Source of the DNA: an uncultured Ruminococcus sp. | Lineage (GTDB): Bacteria > Bacillota > Clostridia > Oscillospirales > Ruminococcaceae | DNA length: 44,827 nt | Assembly (NCBI GenBank): GCA_945877315.1 | Contig: CAMCRP010000026.1 | Location: 1 to 44,827 of the forward strand | Direction of reading: 5' to 3' | Shown here: positions 15,686 to 23,285 of the stretch, one piece after another | Layout of the letters: each line of letters begins with the position of its first letter | Numbering within the stretch: the stretch's first letter is position 1 | Program-made: the position numbers and the translations under genes | Notes under the pieces: generated by a model | Databases searched by the model: none | What the model saw: only the letters and a program-made list of their open reading frames with translations | Told to the model about the DNA's origin: nothing

Positions 15686-17403
15686 CGCTTATACTCAACT
15701 CCTAACATTTCACAAATATCCTCAATAATACTGTGTTCTGCTTTTTCGGCAAATTCAGCCATTGTATAACCTTTAGCATCATAACTATCATACCGTGAAT
15801 CCTCGGCAGTATTTATAATGTCAATAATCTCTTTTTCTGTAAACTCCTTGCCATTAAAGTGTATTTCATAGCAATATTTTGTATCAGCCGCTCGCATAAC
15901 AGCGGTTCCGTCAAGGGCACCACCAAAAATGTCCCTAGTGCTGAAAGAGTATTCCGTTTGATCTGGTGGGTGAGTATGAGTATTATAGCTTTCAAGCATT
16001 TTATCGCCAAAAATGCTATCTGTATCAATACCGGCTGCTCCTCCTCTTGCCACGTACATATTGCCTGTTTTTGTAATAACTAAGCAATATTCTCTTTCCT
16101 TGTGAGCAAATTTGTTTTCAAATTTTTGCATATAAGCGGTGATTGCTTTTTTATCGTTAAAATCAATCGTTCCTATTTTATGCGGAAAACTGTTTCTGAT
16201 ATTTTGCGCTGCATTCCCTGCCGAACGACCTGTATTTATTATACCCCCGCTGTTCACAGAAGTCAACCCCTTCGCCGCATTCTGCAAATTACCAACAGCC
16301 TTTTCAAACCCGTCCACACTTTTCCCGAAGTCCTTGATAGCCTTGCCAAGTTCATCGGAAGCCTTCTGGATCTGTGAGAGCTTTTCCGCAGCGTTGTTGA
16401 CAGAAGCAGTGGAAGAAGCTGTGTTGTTGACCGAAGTTGCCTTTTTCGCTTCTCTTTCTGCTCTGAGCCTTGCCTTTTCAGCTTCAAACTCCTTGCGAAG
16501 CTCATCGCCGTCCACCTTTGCCGCTTCGGAGTGGAAGTCCGGTTCTATGAGCTTACCGGTCTTTTCATCGATCTTTGTTCCCTTGAAATGAGGTACAAGA
16601 ATACAAGCTCCCATAGGGTGATCCATTGGACACTTGTCAAGCGGGAACACTTCGCCATTTCGCTGTTCGCAGAGAGGACAGACGTTTACTCCGCCGCTTG
16701 AACGCCACTCTACTCCATCAATAAGCGGATCGTCCTTACAGGAAAGTATCACCGCCTGCTGATGAGCATGCGTAGACATAGTCTGAGCAAGCCTGTAAGC
16801 ATTGTAATCAACCTTTTTCTTCGAGCCGGGATAACGCCTTGACCAGTCAAAATCCTTTCTGACATTGGGATTCACATACTTTTCAAGGTCTTTGGCAATA
16901 TCGTAAATGGGACGGTTCTGAGCAAGCCCCTTCGCAACTATCTGAGCCAGATCACCCGATGCTTTCCGATAATCCCCCCAGACAGCCTTAGAGAAATTCC
17001 AACGCTGACCGTAAAGATTTCCCGAAACGATATTTTTGACCGCCAGCTCCGGAACGTGAGCATAAGCAGCACCCACATTCACACCGATACGCTTCATCAT
17101 TCCCGCAACGTCAGAACAGGTGACCTCCGCCACCTTCTTCATATCGGAAACTATGTCCTTTTCAATCTGAGCGGAAATATTTTTAAGGGAATCATCTATG
17201 CTTTTCTGCAGGTCACGCAGCTGCTTCATCTGCAAAACGGTAGTGCCTGTCCATTTTCCGGCACGTTGGATAGCATTGATCTTGTTCTCCGTTTCCTTTG
17301 CAATATCGGAATACATTTTTTGTATTGCCCGCTTGCGTTTAAGACCAAGCTCCCGACGGTATTCGGTAGAACGGACAAAATCGGGAAATTTTGCATTTGA
17401 CAT
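15670..17403 (-). CDS. MuF head morphogenesis protein with C-terminal JAB/JAMM toxin-like domain
   Basis: Residues about 1-300 are a MuF/SPP1 gp7-type minor head protein: helical, with the zinc-knuckle-like CPLCEQRNG...CPMDHPMGAC at 242-267. Residues 305-400 are a charged coiled coil and Asn/Ser-rich linker. Residues about 405-577 form a separate domain with H476-T-H478 and S488-T-R-D491, the HxH-x9-SxxD signature of JAB/JAMM metallopeptidase folds, including the polymorphic-toxin JAB group. MuF proteins enter the capsid with the portal, so the C-terminal domain could be delivered to the next host at infection. A head-processing protease is the alternative. The start overlaps no gene and lies seven bases after the portal stop. 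Confidence 0.8.
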   Translation of the reverse strand: MSNAKFPDFVRSTEYRRELGLKRKRAIQKMYSDIAKETENKINAIQRAGKWTGTTVLQMKQLRDLQKSIDDSLKNISAQIEKDIVSDMKKVAEVTCSDVAGMMKRIGVNVGAAYAHVPELAVKNIVSGNLYGQRWNFSKAVWGDYRKASGDLAQIVAKGLAQNRPIYDIAKDLEKYVNPNVRKDFDWSRRYPGSKKKVDYNAYRLAQTMSTHAHQQAVILSCKDDPLIDGVEWRSSGGVNVCPLCEQRNGEVFPLDKCPMDHPMGACILVPHFKGTKIDEKTGKLIEPDFHSEAAKVDGDELRKEFEAEKARLRAEREAKKATSVNNTASSTASVNNAAEKLSQIQKASDELGKAIKDFGKSVDGFEKAVGNLQNAAKGLTSVNSGGIINTGRSAGNAAQNIRNSFPHKIGTIDFNDKKAITAYMQKFENKFAHKEREYCLVITKTGNMYVARGGAAGIDTDSIFGDKMLESYNTHTHPPDQTEYSFSTRDIFGGALDGTAVMRAADTKYCYEIHFNGKEFTEKEIIDIINTAEDSRYDSYDAKGYTMAEFAEKAEHSIIEDICEMLGVEYKRWKKN

Positions 17404-17409
17404 ATGTTA

Positions 17410-18852
17410 TCACTCCAAGGGCGGTACATCATATGAATCTTCCAGTATCTGACGTTCAATTGCCAGCTGCCTGAGCTCGGCATCTGCCTCCTCATCGGTG
17501 TAGCTGTGCCATTTCTTCATATATGATTTCAGGCTTCTTGCCTTCGCTCCCACTTCCGCAAGGTCAAGCTCCTTTTCCTCTGCTTCATCTTCCGGGAGAG
17601 GATAATTGTTATCCACACGGACTATGTATGGAATATCGGGCAAGGGCTTTTCGCCGTAGAAACGCACAACATTCGGAAACATTTTTGCACCGTCAATAAT
17701 ACACTTGACCATAAATTCAAGTGCGGGACGCCAGCTGAGGAACTTTTCATCGCAGCGGACTATAAGCCCCCAATATACGGCTTTCAGCGTTTTCCCGCTG
17801 GTTATCATTCCCTTCATTGCTTCCGAGGAAACGCAGGGAATATCAAGCTGTTCATACATTGAATCCCGCAGACGGTCAAGAGTAATGGTGAGTGCAGAAC
17901 TATAACTCATGCTGCTTTCAAGCACTCCGACCTTTCCCACAGCACTATCCTTTACCGAAGAATCGGTAGCAAGATCCCAGAAAGCTCCCGCCGCAAGGCT
18001 GAGATCTTTCGTGGTTTCGGGATTAACGTCCATGGCATAGCGTACAGGGTTCATGCCCTGACGTTCCGAATCCATGTCCGCAGCGGAAAGCCTGCTGTAC
18101 CATCGTTCATAGTCAGCCAGCACTTCAACATCGCTTTCGCCCTTATCGTCCCCGGTAAGACCGTCATTCAGTATTACCGAAGCGGGGATATATGTCAGCC
18201 CCGACGAACGTTCCTTGATGATCTCCTCAACAAGCTCTCCGCAGCCGTCATAAACAGCCTCACTTACAAGGCATTCACCGTTTTCAAGGCGGTACCGCTT
18301 CTTGTATATCCGCTGTTCCTTTTTAGTCGAGCAGTTATTCATGTTATAGAAAAATACGATCTTTGTAAGCCTGCCGTAAGCATCGTTTTCAAAAACGAAT
18401 TCCTGTGCCGGGGAAAATCTCAGGGAGATCTCGCCGTTATCCAAAACGTCGCACACAAGAGCAACACGCTTGCCTATAAAACAATCCCTTGCCGCCCTGA
18501 CAAGCTTCATTTCAAGGTCGTTCTTCTGAATTACCTCGTTGAGAAAGCTTTGAAGCTCGGAAACGCTGCCGCTGTCCTTGGTATTTTTCGCTTTTATGGT
18601 GAAATCCGGACACTTGCTGAACATAAAGCGGGCTTCCTTGTCAATAAGCGTCTTTATCTTCTTGTATCGCATATCGGAAGGAACATAATCCCCGTTGCTC
18701 TCGGTGGGGAACTCCCTTCCGTTTTTGTAGATGTCATACAGCATGTTTATATCTGCCAGCTCGTTTAAAACCTCCGAGCCGTAAAGTCCCGAAAGCTCTT
18801 CGGTTATCATGCTGTGCGGGACAAAGCTTTCAATCACACGATCGAATATCAC
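17410..18852 (-). CDS. Portal protein, SPP1 gp6-like
   Basis: The 480-residue protein has the usual SPP1/gp29-type portal features: an acidic N-terminus, the clip/stem region around KSYMKKWHSYTDEEADAEL near the end, and YSSALTITLDRLRDSMYEQLDIPCVSSEAMKG-like sequence typical of these portals. It lies between terminase and MuF genes. It forms the dodecameric ring for packaging and ejection. Confidence 0.88.
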   Translation of the reverse strand: MIFDRVIESFVPHSMITEELSGLYGSEVLNELADINMLYDIYKNGREFPTESNGDYVPSDMRYKKIKTLIDKEARFMFSKCPDFTIKAKNTKDSGSVSELQSFLNEVIQKNDLEMKLVRAARDCFIGKRVALVCDVLDNGEISLRFSPAQEFVFENDAYGRLTKIVFFYNMNNCSTKKEQRIYKKRYRLENGECLVSEAVYDGCGELVEEIIKERSSGLTYIPASVILNDGLTGDDKGESDVEVLADYERWYSRLSAADMDSERQGMNPVRYAMDVNPETTKDLSLAAGAFWDLATDSSVKDSAVGKVGVLESSMSYSSALTITLDRLRDSMYEQLDIPCVSSEAMKGMITSGKTLKAVYWGLIVRCDEKFLSWRPALEFMVKCIIDGAKMFPNVVRFYGEKPLPDIPYIVRVDNNYPLPEDEAEEKELDLAEVGAKARSLKSYMKKWHSYTDEEADAELRQLAIERQILEDSYDVPPLE

Positions 18853-18865
18853 AGATATTTACCTC

Positions 18866-20191
18866 CTAAAATTTCACACCCTTACGGCTGTTTCTTGCCG
18901 CCGTCTTGATGTCGGAAACAATATAATTGTCAAGCCCATACCAGATAGCGGAAAAAGTATGCGGGTCGATATTAAATTCATCGAATATAAGATTGCCGTC
19001 CTTGTCGGAAGCATAGGAGAGCGTCGAAAGTTCCCTTATGCAGTTGCGGCAAAGGGGAGAGCAGATTATCTTTTTGAATCTCTTGCACTTTCGGGTATTC
19101 TCCAGACGGCTCCCCGCAAACTTGTGACAGCCCCTGATATTAAAGCCCTGCTGTCGGTAATATTGAATCGCTTTGGGGTCTTCACAGTCGGCAACAATAG
19201 GCTCCTTGTCATAACCCAGCTGTCTGAGCTCGGCTGCGGTGTAATCGTCCGTCATCTGATTTTTGTAATACTCGTCGAAGATGTACAGCACCTTTTCCTT
19301 ATCGTCCACCGCCATTCTTATAACAGCGTTATAAGAGGTTTCAAAACCAAAGTCAAAGCCCGTAAATTTGAACCGCCGTGGAATTCCCTTCACAGCTCGC
19401 ATAACAAGCTCATGACTTTCAGCTATCGTAAACTGCGGCAGCACTCTTGTTCCCGTAATACCGAACCGTCCCTGACGGGCAATTCGGTAGAGATCGGGGT
19501 CATAGCTTTTAAGCTCCTCCAGCTGTTCGGTGTAGCTCTGCGGAAGGAAAAAGTTATCGTCACAGGTGGAGTGATGATAATAAACGCCGTCCTTGATGAT
19601 GACGTGCTTTTTGTAAAGCTCCTCATCGTCCATAACGACAACATCACGTCCCTCCTCGTCAATACGCTTGAAAAAATGCCTGTACACCCAGTTGTTTTTA
19701 TCCACAGGATTTGTAGACAGCATAATATGCAGGGATAATGACGGGTGACGCAGACGTCCCAGAAGCTCCTTGTAGCCCTCATATTTCACCTCGGAAGCTT
19801 CCTCTATCCATATCACCGAAATACCGTTGATGGATTTAAGCTTTGCAGGCTTATCCATGCCCTTGAAGATTATCTTTGAACCGTTAGGAAATATGAGCTG
19901 CATGGGGCTTGTCTTAGCAATGACCCTGCGGCTCTTTTTCTTCCCGGGATTTTCTTCGAGCATATTCATTCCGTCCAATATCTCACAGAGCAGGTCGAAG
20001 CAGCTGTCACGGATAGTATCGTAAACCTCTCTGATTATGAGCATTTTCCGCTTTTCCCGAAACAGCAGCAGTATACTTTTGAGAGCAATGTTATACGATT
20101 TTGATGAGCCGTAGCCGCCCACCAGAAGATAGGTCTTGCAGCTCCAATCAAAAAGAAAGCTTTCAAAAGCGGGATTTACTTCCTTAACCAT
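18866..20191 (-). CDS. Terminase large subunit
   Basis: I start the 441-residue protein at ATG 20191 ([16 protein letters not shown]) because upstream in-frame codons fall inside the preceding gene. It has a Walker-A-like GGYGSSKS near residue 25, Walker B with the catalytic Glu in VIWIEEAS, the coupling motif in LSTNPV, and the nuclease start FTGFDFGFE. It is the ATPase-nuclease motor that cuts and packages DNA, in transposable phages by headful from an integrated copy. It overlaps the upstream gene by eight bases. Confidence 0.92.
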   Translation of the reverse strand: MVKEVNPAFESFLFDWSCKTYLLVGGYGSSKSYNIALKSILLLFREKRKMLIIREVYDTIRDSCFDLLCEILDGMNMLEENPGKKKSRRVIAKTSPMQLIFPNGSKIIFKGMDKPAKLKSINGISVIWIEEASEVKYEGYKELLGRLRHPSLSLHIMLSTNPVDKNNWVYRHFFKRIDEEGRDVVVMDDEELYKKHVIIKDGVYYHHSTCDDNFFLPQSYTEQLEELKSYDPDLYRIARQGRFGITGTRVLPQFTIAESHELVMRAVKGIPRRFKFTGFDFGFETSYNAVIRMAVDDKEKVLYIFDEYYKNQMTDDYTAAELRQLGYDKEPIVADCEDPKAIQYYRQQGFNIRGCHKFAGSRLENTRKCKRFKKIICSPLCRNCIRELSTLSYASDKDGNLIFDEFNIDPHTFSAIWYGLDNYIVSDIKTAARNSRKGVKF

Positions 20192-20564
20192 CCGAACCAC
20201 CCCTTCCCGCACGAACGATAGTGATCGTGCTGTCAATATCCTCACCGTCTGAATCGGAGCCCCATCGTTCGGGATCTCTGCGTTCCAGATAGCGGAGAGC
20301 CGCATTTGCATTTCCCGAAGAAATAGCTTCAAGCAGTGCCCGTTCCGCTTCCGCATTCAGAAGCTCGGGATTTGCCCTGAAAAACTCGGAAAGCTCCGTG
20401 CGGCGTTCCTTAAATTCCCGAAGCATACGCTCCCGTTCGGCTTTATCATCTGTATTAAGAAAAGCCTCGGTAAGCTCTCCGAGGCTTTTGTGATATTTCT
20501 TTTCGGGCTTGGCATTAACAGCTCCCAGCAGAGCCTTAAGCCCGTTTTTCTCCGTACTGTTCAA
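20184..20564 (-). CDS. Second small-terminase-like protein
   Basis: The 126-residue protein is helical and charged and contains [14 protein letters not shown], a pattern common near the C-terminus of small terminase subunits. It begins at a TTG (20564), nine bases after AAGGAG; a TTG at 20573 would touch the ribosome site. It directly precedes and overlaps the large terminase. A gp27/DUF3486 protein upstream already fits as small terminase, so the exact division of labour is unclear. Confidence 0.6.
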   Translation of the reverse strand: MNSTEKNGLKALLGAVNAKPEKKYHKSLGELTEAFLNTDDKAERERMLREFKERRTELSEFFRANPELLNAEAERALLEAISSGNANAALRYLERRDPERWGSDSDGEDIDSTITIVRAGRGGSDG

Positions 20565-20592
20565 AACCTTCAACTCCTTTTTGCTCAGAACG

Positions 20593-20618
20593 AAAATAAA
20601 GCCGTTTTCAGCGGCTTT
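20593..20618 (-). terminator. Intrinsic terminator in front of terminase/structural operon
   Basis: On the minus strand AAAGCCG, a seven-base loop and CGGCTTT form a stem followed by ATTTT. It stands between the NusG-like gene and all packaging and structural genes, so full late expression needs read-through. Confidence 0.75.
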
Positions 20619-20707
20619 GGATTTTAACGATTAATTTCCCTACTGTCCTTTTAAAAGCGATTTCTAAGGGCATATAACGGGGATTAAAAAGGGTATGCTT
20701 CGCCATT

Positions 20708-20729
20708 CGCAAGCGGTGACCCGCTCACG
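20708..20729 (-). ncRNA. Stable RNA hairpin in late leader
   Basis: On the minus strand CGTGAGCGG and CCGCTTGCG pair over nine positions (two G-T) with a GTCA loop. It has no U-run and so is not a terminator. It may be part of a recognition element for the NusG-like protein. Confidence 0.45.
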
Positions 20730-20798
20730 CTATTTTAGATATGTCGGTCGGCATCAGACAAGGGGAACGAATCAACCCTTACCCGATTATCCGACGTC

Positions 20799-21287
20799 TT
20801 ATCTCGGCAGCCGTTTAAGCTCAAAAGCAAGATTTGCCTTATGAAGCTTACCGTCAAAACGGAGCTGAACAGTCGCCCGTTTCTGCCGCCTGTTAATGTG
20901 GACAATATCCTGCTCATGTCCTCCGAGAACGCCCTCGAATCCGACTATGTTGTTTTTATCGTCCACCAATGCAGCCGACTCCTCAAGGATATTGCCGTCA
21001 TTGCAAAGCCACCTGATAAGCAGCTCCTCTTTCTTAGGCAGCGGGGAAGGCTCTCCCAAAAAGCGGATAACCCCGTTTACACCCTTTACCCTGTGAAAAA
21101 TGTCCGCCGAATACTCCCCGTCATAGAAAACATATCCGGGAAACAGCAGATCTACCTGCTTATGTATCAGCCCATTCTTCCTAAGAAACATTTCCCGCCT
21201 TGGAGCAAAAGCGGAAAGACCCGCTCTTCTCAGGTCGGCAGCCGTCCGTATATCGTATCCCGGCTGAACCTGCAAAACATATATCAT
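20799..21287 (-). CDS. NusG/LoaP-like transcription antitermination protein
   Basis: The 162-residue protein has a NusG N-terminal domain (YVLQVQPGY at the start, LLFPGYVFYD near residue 50, then GVNGVIRFLGEPSPLPKKEE) and a C-terminal KOW domain from about residue 112 (NIVGFEGVLGG...RATVQLRFDG). The spacing and the PLPKKEE stretch resemble specialised NusG paralogues such as LoaP rather than housekeeping NusG, which is normally next to secE. Such proteins bind RNA polymerase and help it pass terminators. The gene overlaps the gp27-like gene by four bases and is followed by a leader with a terminator, so it probably controls late transcription of this phage. Confidence 0.85.
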   Translation of the reverse strand: MIYVLQVQPGYDIRTAADLRRAGLSAFAPRREMFLRKNGLIHKQVDLLFPGYVFYDGEYSADIFHRVKGVNGVIRFLGEPSPLPKKEELLIRWLCNDGNILEESAALVDDKNNIVGFEGVLGGHEQDIVHINRRQKRATVQLRFDGKLHKANLAFELKRLPR

Positions 21288-21844
21288 TCCGCTTCACCGC
21301 CTGTTATCTCAGATTTCTTCTCGTTCATCCAGCCAACAAGCTCCGCATAAAGCTTGGGATTTTCCTTGGACATAGTATCGAACACCTTGCCCTTGACCGC
21401 ATCAAAGCCTGTTTCCTCAATGCCCTTGCTTTTAGCGTCCATATTTCGCTTGTATGCCGCTATCTTGACAAGATCGGCTGCCTGCTTCATGAGCTTTACG
21501 GGATCCGCAGCCTGAAGCTGGTCCTCGGAAAGGTTCTGAACATAATTGAACAGCTGATAGGACATCAGATTAAGCATAGCGTCCGAAGCGTCCAGATCGG
21601 GATATTTCTGCATTTCCCGCATAACAGCAATAAGGTTTTCCTGTGCAATCCTCATGCTGTCAATGGAAGCCTTGAGGTTTTTCGCATGATTGCAAACCGC
21701 CTGCAGCGATATGGATATCCCGGCATTCTCGGTGATATACTCGGCGACCTCTTTGTAGGTAAAGCCAGCCATAAGCATTTCCTCGACCTCACTGCGGAAT
21801 GCAGGTTCAAGCCTGTCTATCTTGGAATGTTTTCTCCTAGCCAT
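21284..21844 (-). CDS. DUF3486 / Mu gp27-like small terminase
   Basis: From ATG 21844 (behind AGGTGATCTG) the 186-residue protein begins MARRKHSKIDRLEPAFRSEVEEML and continues with a helix-turn-helix (YKEVAEYITENAGISISLQAVCNHAK). This is the DUF3486 pattern of Mu gp27, the DNA-recognising small terminase of transposable phages. The C-terminal half is helical. In Mu the large terminase follows directly; here a NusG-like gene and another small gene lie between. Confidence 0.82.
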   Translation of the reverse strand: MARRKHSKIDRLEPAFRSEVEEMLMAGFTYKEVAEYITENAGISISLQAVCNHAKNLKASIDSMRIAQENLIAVMREMQKYPDLDASDAMLNLMSYQLFNYVQNLSEDQLQAADPVKLMKQAADLVKIAAYKRNMDAKSKGIEETGFDAVKGKVFDTMSKENPKLYAELVGWMNEKKSEITGGEAE

Positions 21845-21855
21845 CAGATCACCTA

Positions 21856-22188
21856 TCAAATATCCACATTATCATCGTTCTTCGTCCCCGACAGCAGCGA
21901 AATGCCGTCAGCTGAAAGCTTAGCCTCCAGCTCCTCAAAGGGAGCGTCGGCAATCGTTACAGCTGCCTTGGAGCGGACATGCCTTGTGATGATATATCCC
22001 CGCAGCGTTAAGTAGTTCACACAGTCCAGCAGCTCCGCCACCGTCATGGACGGTTCCAGACCGTAGGACAGGTCTTTCAGCGAAACATATCTGTACCGCA
22101 GAGAATTTATTGTACGCAGCACCTTACCGTTATTTTCGATAAATCTGCGCTGTCTGATAGCATTCTGAATTTCGGCATTATCGTTCAT
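21856..22188 (-). CDS. Mu gp26-position winged-helix protein
   Basis: The 110-residue protein has a winged-helix-like centre (LSYGLEPSMTVAELLDCVNYLTLRGYIITRHV). It lies between the gp25-like and gp27-like genes, exactly where Mu-type phages have gp26. Its function is unknown; DNA binding during packaging is possible. The ATG at 22188 is chosen; TTG at 22194 is an alternative. Confidence 0.65.
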   Translation of the reverse strand: MNDNAEIQNAIRQRRFIENNGKVLRTINSLRYRYVSLKDLSYGLEPSMTVAELLDCVNYLTLRGYIITRHVRSKAAVTIADAPFEELEAKLSADGISLLSGTKNDDNVDI

Positions 22189-22205
22189 TATCAATCATTC
22201 CTTTC

Positions 22206-22556
22206 TTATCGGCGGAGAAGCTCGTCCATCTTGCTTTCAAGCCTTGCTATTACCCGCACAAACTCATCATTCCGAACTGATTTTTCCTTGATGAAATCAA
22301 TGTCCTTAGTGATCTTGTTCATAGCTTCCTTGACCTCTCGGACTTCTTCTTTGGTAGCAAACTTGTCATTAAGCTCCTTGAGATCGTCCCGCAGCTCCGA
22401 CAGCTCCGCTCGTTCAGCTTTGTTTATCTCATGTTCCTGCAGCTTACCTTCGGCTTTGTCTACTCTGTTCATAGTAGCCTTAAGAAAATACCCGATTATA
22501 CTCACCACAGCCGAAATACCCACAGAAATGATCATCATCAGAATTTCATTTGCCAT
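22206..22556 (-). CDS. DUF2730-like membrane protein (Mu gp25 position)
   Basis: The 116-residue protein has one N-terminal membrane segment (residues about 4-24, ILMMIISVGISAVVSIIGYF) followed by a long charged coiled coil. That is the form of DUF2730/gp25 proteins of Mu-like phages, and the gene order agrees. The start ATG 22556 follows GGTGAG; longer readings run into the terminator hairpin upstream. Its role is unknown. Confidence 0.7.
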   Translation of the reverse strand: MANEILMMIISVGISAVVSIIGYFLKATMNRVDKAEGKLQEHEINKAERAELSELRDDLKELNDKFATKEEVREVKEAMNKITKDIDFIKEKSVRNDEFVRVIARLESKMDELLRR

Positions 22557-22572
22557 TTGCTCACCGCCCCCA

Positions 22573-22620
22573 AATAAAAAATATGGTATACCCGTGCCTT
22601 TCAGCCCAAGTATACCATAT
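22573..22620 (-). terminator. Intrinsic terminator after small HTH gene
   Basis: An 11-bp perfect inverted repeat (ATATGGTATAC / GTATACCATAT) with further internal pairing is followed on the minus strand by TTTTTTATTT. It lies between the HTH gene and the gp25-like gene, the first of three terminators inside the late region. Confidence 0.75.
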
Positions 22621-22674
22621 AAATTTCTCGCGGTACATTCACGAAATTTCCAGTGTTGCATTCCTTAACTTTTT

Positions 22675-22854
22675 TCAGTCGGTGCAAAGCTCATCAAGGG
22701 TGACTTCCAGAGCCTGCGCCAGCTTTTTGGCATTGGAAACAAGGCAGTCGCCCCGCTTTTCAATCTCCTGTATCGTCCTTCGGGATATACCTGTCATTTC
22801 AACAAGCTGCGGAACGCTTATGCCTTTTTCTGTTCTGATCTCTTTTAGTTTCAT
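22675..22854 (-). CDS. Xre-family HTH protein, 59 aa
   Basis: The frame MKLKEIRTEKGISVPQLVEM... is a single helix-turn-helix domain (VPQLVEMTGISRRTIQEIEK as recognition unit) and ends in LDELCTD. A strong AAAGGAGAT ribosome site precedes it, and its ATG overlaps the stop of the 34-residue membrane peptide gene. It may bind the palindromic promoter just upstream of this small operon and so set late gene timing; this is inferred from position only. Confidence 0.8.
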   Translation of the reverse strand: MKLKEIRTEKGISVPQLVEMTGISRRTIQEIEKRGDCLVSNAKKLAQALEVTLDELCTD

Positions 22855-22955
22855 GCTAATATCTCCTTTATAACCAGATTAAGTGCAAACCAAAGGAAAA
22901 ATAACAAGCCCACAATTTCAAGCACCTTTAAAATTACGCTTATTGTCTTTTTCAT
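22851..22955 (-). CDS. Tiny membrane peptide, 34 aa
   Basis: The frame codes for MKKTISVILKVLEIVGLLFF... , one membrane helix with a two-Lys start and a charged end. It is too short to be found by usual gene callers. It overlaps the HTH gene (ATGA), which supports that it is translated, though its own ribosome site is weak. The place corresponds to the lysis block after Mor in Mu, so a pinholin or antiholin role is possible. Confidence 0.55.
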   Translation of the reverse strand: MKKTISVILKVLEIVGLLFFLWFALNLVIKEILA

Positions 22956-23000
22956 ATTGACTTAATGAAGAAGCTGTGTTATAATATTTGCAAGGTGCAA

Positions 23001-23028
23001 GGAGCTTTCGCCCCCTGCCCCTTTCGGG
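23001..23028 (-). ncRNA. Twin GAAA-tetraloop hairpins in late mRNA
   Basis: On the minus strand CCC-GAAA-GGG (23028-23019) is followed by GGGGGC-GAAA-GCTCC (23015-23001). Both are short stems with the very stable GNRA loop, six bases or less apart, and lie about 150 bases after the predicted late transcription start. Neither has a U-run. A paired-hairpin element in the transcript leader is the type of site that the NusG paralogue LoaP is known to bind, so this is a candidate loading site. Confidence 0.5.
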
Positions 23029-23036
23029 ATTCAAGC

Positions 23037-23156
23037 TTACTGCTTGAATACTTCAATCAGAATTTTTATCCAGCCGACTATGGAAATTATTCTGAATAAG
23101 AGCTTTTCGACTGTGTCCAATATGTCGTCAAGCTCTTCTTTTTTGTGCTTCTTCAT
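23037..23156 (-). CDS. Tiny amphipathic/membrane peptide, 39 aa
   Basis: The frame begins ATG 23156 behind a near-perfect AAGGAGGTGAGGG ribosome site and ends at 23037. The peptide has a charged first half (MKKHKKEELDDILDTVEK) and a hydrophobic second half (LLFRIISIVGWIKILIEVF). It is the first gene after the consensus late promoter, so it should be very strongly expressed. It may act on the membrane (lysis timing) or be a leader peptide; I know no homologue. Confidence 0.7.
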   Translation of the reverse strand: MKKHKKEELDDILDTVEKLLFRIISIVGWIKILIEVFKQ

Positions 23157-23179
23157 TTCCCTCACCTCCTTACAATTAT

Positions 23180-23208
23180 ATTATAGCACATTATAATGTG
23201 CTTGTCAA
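23180..23208 (-). promoter_or_regulatory. Consensus promoter with palindromic operator in spacer
   Basis: On the minus strand TTGACA (23208-23203), a 17-base spacer and TATAAT (23185-23180) match the sigma-A consensus at all 12 positions. The spacer contains the perfect 16-bp palindrome GCACATTATAATGTGC (23186-23201), a probable binding site for a dimeric regulator. It lies between the Mor terminator and the first late gene. Confidence 0.85.
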
Positions 23209-23229
23209 GCCCTTTTTTAAAAAAAGTCA

Positions 23230-23276
23230 AAAAAATTTCCGCTTTATTCCTGTCAAACAGTAGGGAACAAAGCGGA
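23230..23276 (-). terminator. Intrinsic terminator after Mor gene
   Basis: On the minus strand TCCGCTTTGTTCC pairs with GGAATAAAGCGGA and is followed by AATTTTTTT. It closes the early/middle transcript right after the Mor-family gene and isolates the late promoter. Confidence 0.85.
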
Positions 23277-23285
23277 TTTTTAATG

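Larger units (their letters stand above)
20574..20798 (-). other. 225-base structured leader between NusG-like gene and terminase genes
   Basis: No credible open frame is present. In the transcript direction it contains an AAGGG/CCCTT hairpin near 20762-20783, a 9-bp hairpin at 20708-20729, an AT-rich stretch and then a terminator at 20593-20618, directly before the ribosome site of the small terminase-like gene. This is the layout of a leader whose terminator is bypassed by an antiterminator encoded just upstream. Confidence 0.6.

Noticed and set aside
15670-17403. JAB domain as a capsid maturation protease
   Set aside because: Not excluded, but the linker, the fusion to MuF and the coupled small gene favour the toxin reading.
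20799-21287. Housekeeping NusG
   Set aside because: It is inside the phage late operon, not next to secE or ribosomal genes, and differs from the usual NusG in its linker region.
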